From Rubrivivax rivuli (lineage in GTDB: Bacteria; Pseudomonadota; Gammaproteobacteria; Burkholderiales; Burkholderiaceae_C): DNA of 64,000 bases. This document shows positions 47,320 to 54,698 of the stretch, in pieces. The DNA lies in contig NZ_SACR01000002.1 in the NCBI RefSeq assembly GCF_004016505.1, positions 434,001 to 498,000 on the forward strand, written 5' to 3'. Below the pieces are notes generated by a model. That model was not told the origin of the DNA and searched no databases. It saw nothing but the letters and a program-made list of their open reading frames with translations. The translations under genes were made by a program, and so were the position numbers. Each line of letters starts with the position of its first letter. Position 1 is the stretch's first letter.

Positions 47320-48122
47320 ATGCCCGGCACCTGGGCGTGCGCGCGGCCGCGGCCACGGCGGCCCTGGTGGTGCTGGCGGGTTGCGCCACCGTCCCACCCA
47401 GCGCCGCCGGCCCCACGGCCGACCCGATGGAAAGCTGGAACCGCCGCGTCTTCGCCTTCAATGACAAGGTCGACCGCGCGGTGCTCAAGCCCGTGGCCGA
47501 AACCTACCGCGATGTCGTGCCGGTCTTCGTGCGCACCAGCATCAACAACGTGCTGGGCAACTTCTACGACGTCTGGTCCACGGCCAACCACTTCCTGCAG
47601 GGCAAGTTCCGCACGGGTGCCGAGATGGGCATGCGCGTGATCACCAACACGGTGTTCGGTGCGCTCGGCGTGATGGACCCGGCCACCGAGATGGGCCTGG
47701 TGCGCCGCTCGGAAGATTTCGGCCAGACCCTGGGCATGTGGGGCGTGCCCACGGGCCCCTTCGTCGTGCTGCCCTTCCTGGGCCCCTCGACGCTGCGCGA
47801 CAGTGTCGGCTACTTCGCCGACCGGCAGGTCTCGCCCTCGGTGCTGCCTTCGGGCGCCGCCGAGCAGTACACCATCACTGCGCTGGAACTGCTGAACACG
47901 CGCACCAACCTGCTGCAGGCCGGCAACTTCGTCGACAGCGTCGCCATCGACAAGTACAGCTTCCTGCGCGATGCCTACCTGTCGCGCCGCCGCGATGCGC
48001 TCTACGACGGTGCGCCGCCGATGGAGACCTTCGACGACGAACCCGAATCACCTGCGGCCAGGCCCGCTGCCGCCGCGGCTTCTGCGGCACCTGCCGCCAA
48101 ACCTGCTTCCGCCGCGCGTTGA
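47316..48122 (+). CDS. mlaA: Outer-membrane lipid asymmetry lipoprotein MlaA (VacJ)
   Basis: Outer-membrane lipoprotein that extracts mislocalised phospholipids, typically in complex with porins. It starts at GTG (47316) overlapping the mlaD stop; 268 residues. The lipobox is VVLAGC ([22 protein letters not shown]). The core has DPMESWNRRVFAFNDKVDRAVLKPVAETY, NNVLGNFYDVWSTANHFLQGK, GVPTGPFVVLPFLGPSTLRDSVGY and DKYSFLRDAYLSRRRDALYDG. The Ala/Pro/Lys tail is low-complexity. Inclusion in the operon is normal in Burkholderiales. Confidence 0.96.
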   Translation: MNARHLGVRAAAATAALVVLAGCATVPPSAAGPTADPMESWNRRVFAFNDKVDRAVLKPVAETYRDVVPVFVRTSINNVLGNFYDVWSTANHFLQGKFRTGAEMGMRVITNTVFGALGVMDPATEMGLVRRSEDFGQTLGMWGVPTGPFVVLPFLGPSTLRDSVGYFADRQVSPSVLPSGAAEQYTITALELLNTRTNLLQAGNFVDSVAIDKYSFLRDAYLSRRRDALYDGAPPMETFDDEPESPAARPAAAAASAAPAAKPASAAR

Positions 48123-48193
48123 ACCTCCACGGTCGGGCGGGGTCGAAACCCCGGGCCCCTGACCGCGCGGCCCGCACTTGAGAAGGAATGAAC

Positions 48194-48814
48194 ATGGTCC
48201 CGAACCTGCTGAACACCACCGCCCTGGCCGCCTTCGCGGGCGCCGTCACCGTGCTCGCGGCCCCGGCGCACGCCAGCCAGACGCCCGACGCGCTGGTGCG
48301 CCAGATCTCCACCGAGGTCATCGACGTCGCCAAGACCGACAAGGCCATCCAGGCCGGCGACATGGCGCGCATCACGGCCCTGGTCGACAGCAAGGTCATG
48401 CCCAGCGTGAACTTCGAAGTCGCCACGCGCTCCGCCGTGGGCCCGCAGTGGCGCAGCGCCACGCCCGAACAGCGCACCCGCCTGCAAGCCGAGTTCAAGA
48501 CCCTGCTGCTGCGCCTGTACGCCGGCGCGCTGACGCAATTGAAGGACCAGACCGTCTCCATCACGCGCACCCTGCCCACGCCGGGCAGCACGCAGGTCAT
48601 CGTGCAGAGCGAGGTCAAGGGCTCGGGCGAACCGATCAAGCTCGACTACCGCCTCGACAAGGCCGGTGAGGTGTGGAAGATCATCGACGTGAACGTCGGT
48701 GGCATCTGGCTGGTGCAGAACTACCGCTCGCAGTTCGCCACCGAACTGGGCAAAGGCGGCATCGACGGCCTGATCAACACGCTGGCCGAGCGCAACAAGG
48801 CCGCGGCCAAGTAA
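48194..48814 (+). CDS. mlaC: Periplasmic phospholipid-binding protein MlaC
   Basis: Soluble carrier that ferries phospholipids between MlaA and MlaFEDB. I chose the ATG at 48194 because AGAAGGA is then six bases upstream; an in-frame ATG at 48188 abuts that site. 206 residues with a signal peptide ending at AHA|SQTPDALVRQIS. The NTF2-like core includes MPSVNFEVATRSAVGPQWRSATPEQRTRLQAEFKTLL and WKIIDVNVGGIWLVQNYRSQF. A small hairpin (48138-48153) lies in the 71-base gap after mlaA. Confidence 0.95.
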   Translation: MVPNLLNTTALAAFAGAVTVLAAPAHASQTPDALVRQISTEVIDVAKTDKAIQAGDMARITALVDSKVMPSVNFEVATRSAVGPQWRSATPEQRTRLQAEFKTLLLRLYAGALTQLKDQTVSITRTLPTPGSTQVIVQSEVKGSGEPIKLDYRLDKAGEVWKIIDVNVGGIWLVQNYRSQFATELGKGGIDGLINTLAERNKAAAK

Positions 48815-48825
48815 GGCGCCTGGCG

Positions 48826-49104
48826 ATGCAACTGCCCGCCGACGCCACGTTGACGAAGGTGGCAGAACTGGCCGCCGCCCTGCCGAGCGCCGTGTCTGGC
48901 GGCAGCGGCACCTTCACGGTCGACGCCTCCGCCCTGACGGCCTACGACACCGCCACCATCGCATTGCTGATGCAGGCGCGCCGTGCCGCGCAGGCCGCGG
49001 GGCGCGGCTTCAGTGTCAGCGGGGCGCCGCAGCAGTTGCAGCAACTGGCCGCGCTCTATGGCGTGGAAGAACTGCTGGCGCTGTCGCCTTCGGCCGCGTC
49101 CTGA
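48826..49104 (+). CDS. mlaB: STAS domain protein MlaB
   Basis: Small cytoplasmic STAS protein that binds and stabilises MlaF. 92 residues from ATG 48826 (MQLPADATLTKVAELAAALPSA). The STAS core includes GTFTVDASALTAYDTATIALLMQARRAAQAAGRGFSVSG and a C-terminal helix (LQQLAALYGVEELL). The predicted phosphorylatable region has Ser/Thr at the usual place, but function there is not shown. Its 3' end overlaps the convergent hexR gene by 49 bases. Confidence 0.85.
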   Translation: MQLPADATLTKVAELAAALPSAVSGGSGTFTVDASALTAYDTATIALLMQARRAAQAAGRGFSVSGAPQQLQQLAALYGVEELLALSPSAAS

Positions 49105-49997
49105 GCCGCGGTGCCGCTGAGCGCGGCATAGCGTTTCTGGCGCAGGTTCTTCTTGATCTCCTGCAGCATGGGCCGCAGGCCCGCCGAGCCCAGGCGCAGC
49201 GCCACGCCCGTGGTGAGAATGTCGACGATCAAGAGGTGCAGCAACCGCGAGACCATCGGGCTGTAGCGGTCGGCGTCCTCCGGGTGGTCGGCCGCCAACA
49301 GGATGTGGTTCGCACCCACACGGCATTCCAGCGCGAGCGGTGAGCCGCTGGCCGTGATGGCGATGACGGTGGCGCCCTTGCGCCGCGCGATCTCGGCCAC
49401 GTCGAGCAGGTCGCGGCTGCGGCCGGAGTTGCTGATGATCACCGCGCAATCGCCAGGCCTGAGCATGGTCACGCTCATCACCTGCATGTGGCCGTCGCTC
49501 ACGGCCGCCGCCATCACGCCCAGGCGGAAGAACTTGTGCTGCGCGTCCTGCGCCACGATGCCGCTGTTGCCCACGCCGTAGAACTCGATGCGCCGGCCCT
49601 GGCGGCAGGCCTCGGCCAAGGCCTCGATGGCGCGCTCCACGCTCTGGCTGGCCGCGGCGTTGCGGTAGCGCAGCATCGCGGCCACCGCGTTGTCGATGAC
49701 CTTCACGACGATGTCGCCGGCCTTGTCGTCGTCGTCCACGGCGCGGTGCACGAAGGGCACGCCTTCGTTGACGCTGCCGGCCAGCTTGAGCTTGAAGTCG
49801 GCCAGGCCGTCGTAGCCGATGCTGCGGCAGAAGCGCACCACGGTGGGCTTGCTGACATGCGCACGCTCGGCCAGTTCCACCACGGGCAGCGTGGCGAAGC
49901 CGCGCGGGTCGGCCATCAGCAGCTTGGCCACGCGCTGCTCGGCCGGCGGCAGCGCCGGGATCGAAGCGCGGATGCGGTCGAGCATGCCGGTGCTCAT
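49056..49997 (-). CDS. hexR: RpiR-family regulator HexR
   Basis: Repressor of glucose/Entner-Doudoroff genes that senses 2-keto-3-deoxy-6-phosphogluconate. The ATG at 49997 (MSTGMLDRIRASIPALPPAEQRVAKLL) follows GGAG; 313 residues. It has an N-terminal HTH_6 domain (about residues 1-77; KPTVVRFCRSIGYDGLADFKLKLAG) and a SIS sugar-phosphate domain (about 120-265; RIEFYGVGNSGIVAQDAQHKF, VIISNSGRSRDLLDVAEIARRKGATVIAITAS). It lies 25 bases after zwf on the same strand, and a HexR-type operator lies upstream of zwf, supporting the name and autoregulation. Confidence 0.9.
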   Translation of the reverse strand: MSTGMLDRIRASIPALPPAEQRVAKLLMADPRGFATLPVVELAERAHVSKPTVVRFCRSIGYDGLADFKLKLAGSVNEGVPFVHRAVDDDDKAGDIVVKVIDNAVAAMLRYRNAAASQSVERAIEALAEACRQGRRIEFYGVGNSGIVAQDAQHKFFRLGVMAAAVSDGHMQVMSVTMLRPGDCAVIISNSGRSRDLLDVAEIARRKGATVIAITASGSPLALECRVGANHILLAADHPEDADRYSPMVSRLLHLLIVDILTTGVALRLGSAGLRPMLQEIKKNLRQKRYAALSGTAAQDAAEGDSASSSSTP

Positions 49998-50022
49998 GCC
50001 GGGCTCCAGGCTGAAGCTGCGC

Positions 50023-51480
50023 TCAAAGCTCTTCCGCCCAGGCACCGCCGTCGCGCGCCACAAGCGCGCTGGCCGCGGCCGGGCCCCAGCTGCCGGCGCT
50101 GTAGGGGCGCGGGCCGGTGGGGTCGTCGGCCCAGGCCTTGAGGATGGGCTCCACCCAGCGCCAGGCCTGCTCTTGTTCGTCGCTGCGGACGAAGAGGTTC
50201 AGGCGCCCGGCGATGGCATCGAGCAGCAGGCGCTCGTAGCCCCCCACGCGCTCGCTCGGGAAGGCCTTGTCGAAATCGAGGTCCAGCGACACCGGCGAGA
50301 GGATCTCCTGGCCGTTCAGGGAAGCGCCGCCGCCCTTGGCCGCCAGCAGGTGCAGCTCGAGCCCGTCTTCGGGCTGCAGCTTGATCACCAGCTTGTTGGC
50401 CCGGCGCGTGCCCGGGAAGATCGGGTGCGGCACTTCGCGGAAGTTCACGACGATGTGCGCGTCACGCGCCGGCAGGCGCTTGCCGGTGCGCAGGTAGAAG
50501 GGCACGCCGGCCCAGCGCCAGTTCTGCACCTCGGTGCGCAGCGCGACGAAGGTTTCGCAGGCGCTGCCGGCAGGGACCTTCTGCTCGTCGAGGTAGCCCG
50601 CCACAGGCTTGCCATCCACCGTGCCGGCCTTGTACTGGCCACGCACCACGTCGCGCGCCACGCTCTCGGGCGTGAAGGGCTTGAGCGAGCGCAACACCTT
50701 GAGCTTCTCGTCGCGGATGGCGTCGGCGTCGCTGGTGGAGGGCGGCTCCATCGCGATCATCGTCAGCAGCTGCAGCGCATGGTTCTGCACCATGTCGCGC
50801 AGCGCGCCGGTGTTGTCGTAGAAGTCGCCACGCGTGCCCACGCCGATGCTCTCGGCCATGGTGATCTGGATGTTGGCGATGCTCTCGCGGCGCCACAGCG
50901 GCTCGAACAGGGCGTTGCCGAAGCGCAGCGCCATCAGGTTCTGCACCGCGGGTTTGCCGAGGTAGTGGTCGATGCGCAGCGCCTGCTCTTCGCGGAAGCT
51001 GGCCCGCACGGCGCGGTTGATGGCCTGCGCACTGGCGAGGTCGTGGCCCAGCGGCTTCTCCAGCACCAAGCGCACGTTCTCGCCGTTGATGCCGGCCGCG
51101 CCGAGCTGCTGGCACACGGGCACGAAGAGGTGCGGGCTGGTGGCCAGGAACACCACCACGGTGTCGGCACCGCGGGCGTCCAGCCACTGTTTCAGCCCCG
51201 CGTAGTGCTCGGGCTGGGCCAGATCCATGCGCCGGTAGTGCAGCAGTTCGGCGAACTGGTTGAACTCGGCCTCGGTGGGCTGCTTGGCCTCGTCGACCGC
51301 GGTGAAACGCTCGCGGATGTACTGGCGGTACTCGGCATCGCTGCGCTGGTCGCGCGCCACCGCCAGGATGCGGCCGCCACCGGGCAGTTTGCCGTGACGC
51401 CAGGCCTGGAAGAGGGCCGGCATCAGCTTGCGCCAGGTGAGGTCGCCAGTGCCACCGAAGAGGACGAGGTCGAAGGACAT
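50023..51480 (-). CDS. zwf: Glucose-6-phosphate 1-dehydrogenase
   Basis: NADP-linked oxidation of glucose-6-phosphate to 6-phosphogluconolactone. The 485-residue protein starts MSFDLVLFGGTGDLTWRKLMPALFQ (dinucleotide fold), has EKPLGHDLASA, the active-site RIDHYLGKPAVQNL, then IQITMAESIGVGTRGDFYDNTGALRDM and FYLRTGKRL. The fold motif has GGTGDLTWRK where many relatives have GASGDLAxRK, a known variant. Regulation: a HexR operator at 51513-51527 lies just after the predicted promoter and 33 bases upstream of the ATG. hexR follows in the same operon. Confidence 0.96.
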   Translation of the reverse strand: MSFDLVLFGGTGDLTWRKLMPALFQAWRHGKLPGGGRILAVARDQRSDAEYRQYIRERFTAVDEAKQPTEAEFNQFAELLHYRRMDLAQPEHYAGLKQWLDARGADTVVVFLATSPHLFVPVCQQLGAAGINGENVRLVLEKPLGHDLASAQAINRAVRASFREEQALRIDHYLGKPAVQNLMALRFGNALFEPLWRRESIANIQITMAESIGVGTRGDFYDNTGALRDMVQNHALQLLTMIAMEPPSTSDADAIRDEKLKVLRSLKPFTPESVARDVVRGQYKAGTVDGKPVAGYLDEQKVPAGSACETFVALRTEVQNWRWAGVPFYLRTGKRLPARDAHIVVNFREVPHPIFPGTRRANKLVIKLQPEDGLELHLLAAKGGGASLNGQEILSPVSLDLDFDKAFPSERVGGYERLLLDAIAGRLNLFVRSDEQEQAWRWVEPILKAWADDPTGPRPYSAGSWGPAAASALVARDGGAWAEEL

Positions 51481-51512
51481 GCGGGCCGCCCCCGGCTGCA
51501 GGCCGAAGGACT

Positions 51513-51527
51513 TGTAATTAAGTTACA
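51513..51527. promoter_or_regulatory. HexR operator upstream of zwf-hexR
   Basis: TGTAATTAAGTTACA differs by one base from the palindromic HexR site TGTAATTAAATTACA described in gammaproteobacteria. It lies between the predicted zwf promoter and the zwf start, so bound repressor would block early transcription. The AT-rich palindrome stands out from the GC-rich surroundings. Confidence 0.8.
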
Positions 51528-51533
51528 GGCCTG

Positions 51534-51562
51534 ATGATGCCGACGTTTCAGAGACGGGTCAA
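51534..51562 (-). promoter_or_regulatory. Predicted zwf promoter
   Basis: On the minus strand TTGACC (51562-51557) and CATCAT (51539-51534) are separated by exactly 17 bases. The start of transcription would fall at about 51527, at the upstream edge of the HexR operator. The -35 box overlaps the stop of the preceding gene. Confidence 0.55.
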
Positions 51563-52728
51563 CGCGGGGCGGCCCCGACGGCCGCCGCCGCGGCCGCCAG
51601 CGCCTGCTCCAGATCAGCGATCAGGTCCTCCGTGTTCTCGATGCCCACCGACAGGCGCAGCAGGTCGGCCGGTGCGGGCGTGCCGGCGCCTTCGACGCTG
51701 GCGCGGTGCTCGATCAGGCTCTCGGTGCCGCCCAGCGAGGTGGCGCGTTTCCAGAGCTGCGTCTGCGCCGCCACGGCAATCGCCGCGGCTTCACCGTGTT
51801 TCGCACGGATCGACATCATCCCGCCGAAGCCGCCCTGCATCTGCCGCGCGGCAATGGCGTGGCCGGGGAAACCGGGCAGGCCCGGGTAGAGCACCTCGGC
51901 CACCAGCGCATGGCCGTCGAAGTGCTCGGCGATGCGCTGCGCCGAAGCGCAGGCCGCGCGCACGCGCAGGTGCAGCGTGCGCAAGCCGCGCAGCAGCAGC
52001 CAGGCCTCGAAGCTGCCCAGCGTGCCGCCCACCTGCGCGCGCACCTTGCGCACACGCTGCCAGTGTTCGTTGTCGGCGCGCGTGCTGAGGCAGCCGGCGA
52101 TCAAGTCGCTGTGCCCGTTCAGGTACTTGGTGGCGGCGTGCATCACCAGGTCGGCGCCCAGCGACAGCGGCTGCGTGAGCAGCGGCGTGGCCACCGTGCT
52201 GTCCACCGCCAGCAGCGCGCCGGCTTCGTGCGCCAAGCTGGCGGTGGCGGCGATGTCGGTGATGCTCCACAGCGGGTTGGCCGGTGTCTCGATCCACACG
52301 AGCCTGGTCTTGCCCGGGCGCAGCGCGGCCTGCACCGTGGCCGGGTCGGTCATGTCGATGAGCTCGACCTGCAGGCCCCAGCCGGTGGCGAATGTCATGA
52401 GCCAGTTGCGCAGGCTCCAGTACATGACCTTGGGGGCCAGCACGTGGTCGCCGGGCTGCAGGGCCTGGAACACGGCGGTGGCCGCGGCCATGCCGCTGGC
52501 AAAGAGCAGGGTCTGGTGGCCGCCTTCCAGCGTGTTGATCACGGCCTCGGCCTGGTCGTAGGCCGGGTTGTCGGCGCGCGCGTAGACGCGGCCGCTGCGG
52601 TACTGGTTGTCGGGGTCGCGCAGGTAGGTGCTGCTGACATGGATGGGCGGCGTGATGGCGCGCGTGGCTTCGTCGATCCAGCCCAGGGCCTGGGCGGCGA
52701 TGCTGTCGGGGTGCAGGGGTTTGCTCAT
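51559..52728 (-). CDS. Cys/Met metabolism PLP-dependent enzyme (cystathionine beta-lyase / gamma-synthase family)
   Basis: Fold-type I PLP enzyme of the trans-sulfuration family. With the start at 52728 (MSKPLHPDSIAAQALG; an ATG nine bases upstream is also possible) it has 389 residues. Motifs: TPPIHVSSTYLRDPDNQY, YARADNPAYDQAEAVINTLEGG, LFASGMAAATAVFQAL, the PLP lysine in MHAATKYLNGHSD, and LRLSVGIENTEDLIADLEQAL at the C-terminus. Sequence alone does not separate cystathionine beta-lyase, gamma-synthase or gamma-lyase activity. Its neighbours (zwf, beta-helix protein) do not help. Confidence 0.85.
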   Translation of the reverse strand: MSKPLHPDSIAAQALGWIDEATRAITPPIHVSSTYLRDPDNQYRSGRVYARADNPAYDQAEAVINTLEGGHQTLLFASGMAAATAVFQALQPGDHVLAPKVMYWSLRNWLMTFATGWGLQVELIDMTDPATVQAALRPGKTRLVWIETPANPLWSITDIAATASLAHEAGALLAVDSTVATPLLTQPLSLGADLVMHAATKYLNGHSDLIAGCLSTRADNEHWQRVRKVRAQVGGTLGSFEAWLLLRGLRTLHLRVRAACASAQRIAEHFDGHALVAEVLYPGLPGFPGHAIAARQMQGGFGGMMSIRAKHGEAAAIAVAAQTQLWKRATSLGGTESLIEHRASVEGAGTPAPADLLRLSVGIENTEDLIADLEQALAAAAAAVGAAPR

Positions 52729-52773
52729 GCCCGGCATCGTAGCCCGCCACCCCCTGCCGGCGCGGGGCCCGGC

Positions 52774-53973
52774 CTATCGCTGGAAGGCGCCTGGCGTCCA
52801 GCTCGTCGCGGGCTGCAGCGCGCGCGTGCCCACGGGCCACTCGAACTCGGCCTGCGGACGGAGGTCTTGCCCGTTGATCTTGCCCGGGTCAACGCCCTTG
52901 TCGCGCCACATCGCGCCCGGCGGCAGCTCGAAGCCGTTGGTCCAGATGTCCTGCAGCATGCCGCGCGTGACGTGGCGGTTGCCCGCAAACTCGCCGCGGG
53001 CCGCGAGCCAGAACACGCCCGGCCCGACGAGCAGGTTGTTGACGGCGTGCACGCGCACGTCGGGGCCGACGCGGTCGTCGAAGACGCGCATGAACCAGGC
53101 CGGCAGCCAGCCGTAATGCACGAAGGTGTTGTGGGCCACGTAGAGCTCGTTGCGGTCCCAGGCGCGACCCTCGTTGCCATAGCTCAAGAGCACCCGGTTC
53201 TGGCTGTCCACGCCCTGGCCGATGACATTGCCGATGACGGTGGCCAGCCCGCCGGCGGCCAGTTCGATCTCGTAGGAGGCCCCGCCCCGCACGCCGTCGT
53301 GGATGAAGTTGTAGGCGATGAAGGCCTCGCGCGCCCGGCTCTTGATGAGGTGGCCCTCGAAACCCTGCTGGAAGCGGCTGCCGGTGATGCGCAGCTTGGC
53401 GACGCGGCCGACATTCAGCAGGTGGTGCAGCCCGCCCTCGACCTTGGGCGCCTGGCCGAAGACGCAGTTCTCGATCGTCAGCTCGGCCTGCGGGCTGTTG
53501 ACGGCCAGCAGGCCGTATTCGTTGTCGAAGAGCTGCACCTTGCGCAGCGTCAGCTTGCCGCCGTCGAGCAGCACGCCGGCTCCGCTGCCGTCCTTGGCGC
53601 GCGCGCCCCGGAACTCGATGCCCTCGATCAGCACCTCGCCGCCACGCACCGTCCACAGCGCCTTGTGCTCGCCGGGCTGGCCAGCCCCCTGCACCACCAC
53701 CTTGCCGGTGCCGCGCAGGGTCAGGCGGCGCTGCTCCAGCAAGAGCTTGCCCTTGTACTCACCGGGCATGAGTTCGACGGTGTCGCCATCGGCGGCGCGG
53801 GCCACCGCATCGGCCAGCGCCGCCGGGCCACCTTCCGGCGTCACCACCCAGGCGTTGCCCGGCGTGGCGATGGCAGCGGCGCAGGCGCCCAGGACACACA
53901 GGCCCAGCGCGACACCGCGTGACCACGCCCACCGCCTGCTGCCCGACCACAACGCTGCGCCCGCCGCCCTCAT
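52774..53973 (-). CDS. Exported right-handed parallel beta-helix protein
   Basis: Secreted beta-helix protein of unknown activity, 399 residues. The start at 53973 (MRAAGAALWSGSRRWAWSRG) follows GGGGTGAG; the longer upstream frame is not supported. The N-terminal hydrophobic segment (VALGLCVLGACAAAIATPGNA) could be cleaved by signal peptidase I, or at the LGAC cysteine as a lipoprotein. Repeating PbH1-like rungs run through about residues 50-330 (GDTVELMPGEYKGKL, GGEVLIEGIEFRGARAKDGSG, AELTIENCVFG, LRITGSRFQQG, YVAHNTFVHYG, VHAVNNLLVGPG). The fold is shared with polysaccharide lyases and pectinases, but catalytic residues cannot be assigned. It lies 98 bases downstream of gspAB on the same strand, so it may be a T2SS substrate or accessory. 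Confidence 0.75.
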   Translation of the reverse strand: MRAAGAALWSGSRRWAWSRGVALGLCVLGACAAAIATPGNAWVVTPEGGPAALADAVARAADGDTVELMPGEYKGKLLLEQRRLTLRGTGKVVVQGAGQPGEHKALWTVRGGEVLIEGIEFRGARAKDGSGAGVLLDGGKLTLRKVQLFDNEYGLLAVNSPQAELTIENCVFGQAPKVEGGLHHLLNVGRVAKLRITGSRFQQGFEGHLIKSRAREAFIAYNFIHDGVRGGASYEIELAAGGLATVIGNVIGQGVDSQNRVLLSYGNEGRAWDRNELYVAHNTFVHYGWLPAWFMRVFDDRVGPDVRVHAVNNLLVGPGVFWLAARGEFAGNRHVTRGMLQDIWTNGFELPPGAMWRDKGVDPGKINGQDLRPQAEFEWPVGTRALQPATSWTPGAFQR

Positions 53974-54071
53974 CTCACCCCACGCTCCATTTCTGATCGG
54001 CGCGGAGTATGGCCCGCGGCAGGGCCCGCACCCGAGGTGCTTCCCCCGAAGCACGGGGATGGCCGCAGATC

Positions 54072-54689
54072 TCAGAGCGCCAGTTCGATGCGCATGTCAC
54101 GCCAGCGCAGGCGCACCGACTTCGGGCCGATGCTGTCGACCACCACGCCGGGCGCGGCGGTCTCGCCTTCGCGCACGACCTGGCCGTTGACGATGACGAA
54201 GCGGCTGAGCGCGCTGTCCGACCACACCGAGCCGCCCAGCGACATCGAGGGCAGCTCGCGCCGTTGCTCGGCCGTCAGCTCCGACAGCCGCAGCGCGCGC
54301 GGGGCGGGGGCGGGGGCGGGGGCGGGGGCGGCGGGCCGGTCGGCCACGGCCGGTGCCGCCGGGGCGGCGGGCGCGTCGGCCCCCACGGTGGGTGTTGGTG
54401 CCGACACCACCAGCGGCAGCGGCGCAGGCGGGGCGGCCGGCGGGGCAGCCACCACGGCGGGTGCCGGCGCGGCAGCCGGCACCGGCTTCGCGGCGCTGCG
54501 CCAGGCCCAGACAGCCAGCAGCACCGCGCCCAACGCCAGCAGGCCCAGCGGCAGCACCCAGCGCCAGGGCGGCCCCTCGGGCCGTGGCGGCAAGGCGGCC
54601 ACGGCGCCGGGCTGCGCGTTCAGGCCGGGCACCTGGCCGCGTTCACGTTCGGCCTGCGACCGGCGCAGGGCTTCGAGGATGTAGGACAT
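54072..54689 (-). CDS. gspB: Type II secretion protein GspB
   Basis: Inner-membrane partner of GspA that helps place the GspD secretin through the peptidoglycan. 205 residues; it starts with the signature MSYILEALRRSQAERERG, has one transmembrane helix (about residues 44-65, WVLPLGLLALGAVLLAVWAW), a long Ala/Pro linker (about 70-130), and the periplasmic domain LRLSELTAEQRRELPSMSLGGSVWSD ... SRFVIVNGQVVREGE. The linker is partly encoded by a GGGGGC tandem tract (54301-54328 on the plus strand). gspA lies immediately upstream with nine bases between. Confidence 0.93.
   Translation of the reverse strand: MSYILEALRRSQAERERGQVPGLNAQPGAVAALPPRPEGPPWRWVLPLGLLALGAVLLAVWAWRSAAKPVPAAAPAPAVVAAPPAAPPAPLPLVVSAPTPTVGADAPAAPAAPAVADRPAAPAPAPAPAPRALRLSELTAEQRRELPSMSLGGSVWSDSALSRFVIVNGQVVREGETAAPGVVVDSIGPKSVRLRWRDMRIELAL
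54301..54328 (+). repeat. G-run tandem tract inside gspB
   Basis: Five runs of four or five G separated by single C occur in a row on the plus strand, which is the gspB template strand. They encode part of the Ala-Pro linker. Such a tract can form a G-quadruplex and is prone to slippage in 6-base steps, which would keep the reading frame. Confidence 0.7.
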
Positions 54690-54698
54690 CGCGGGGCT

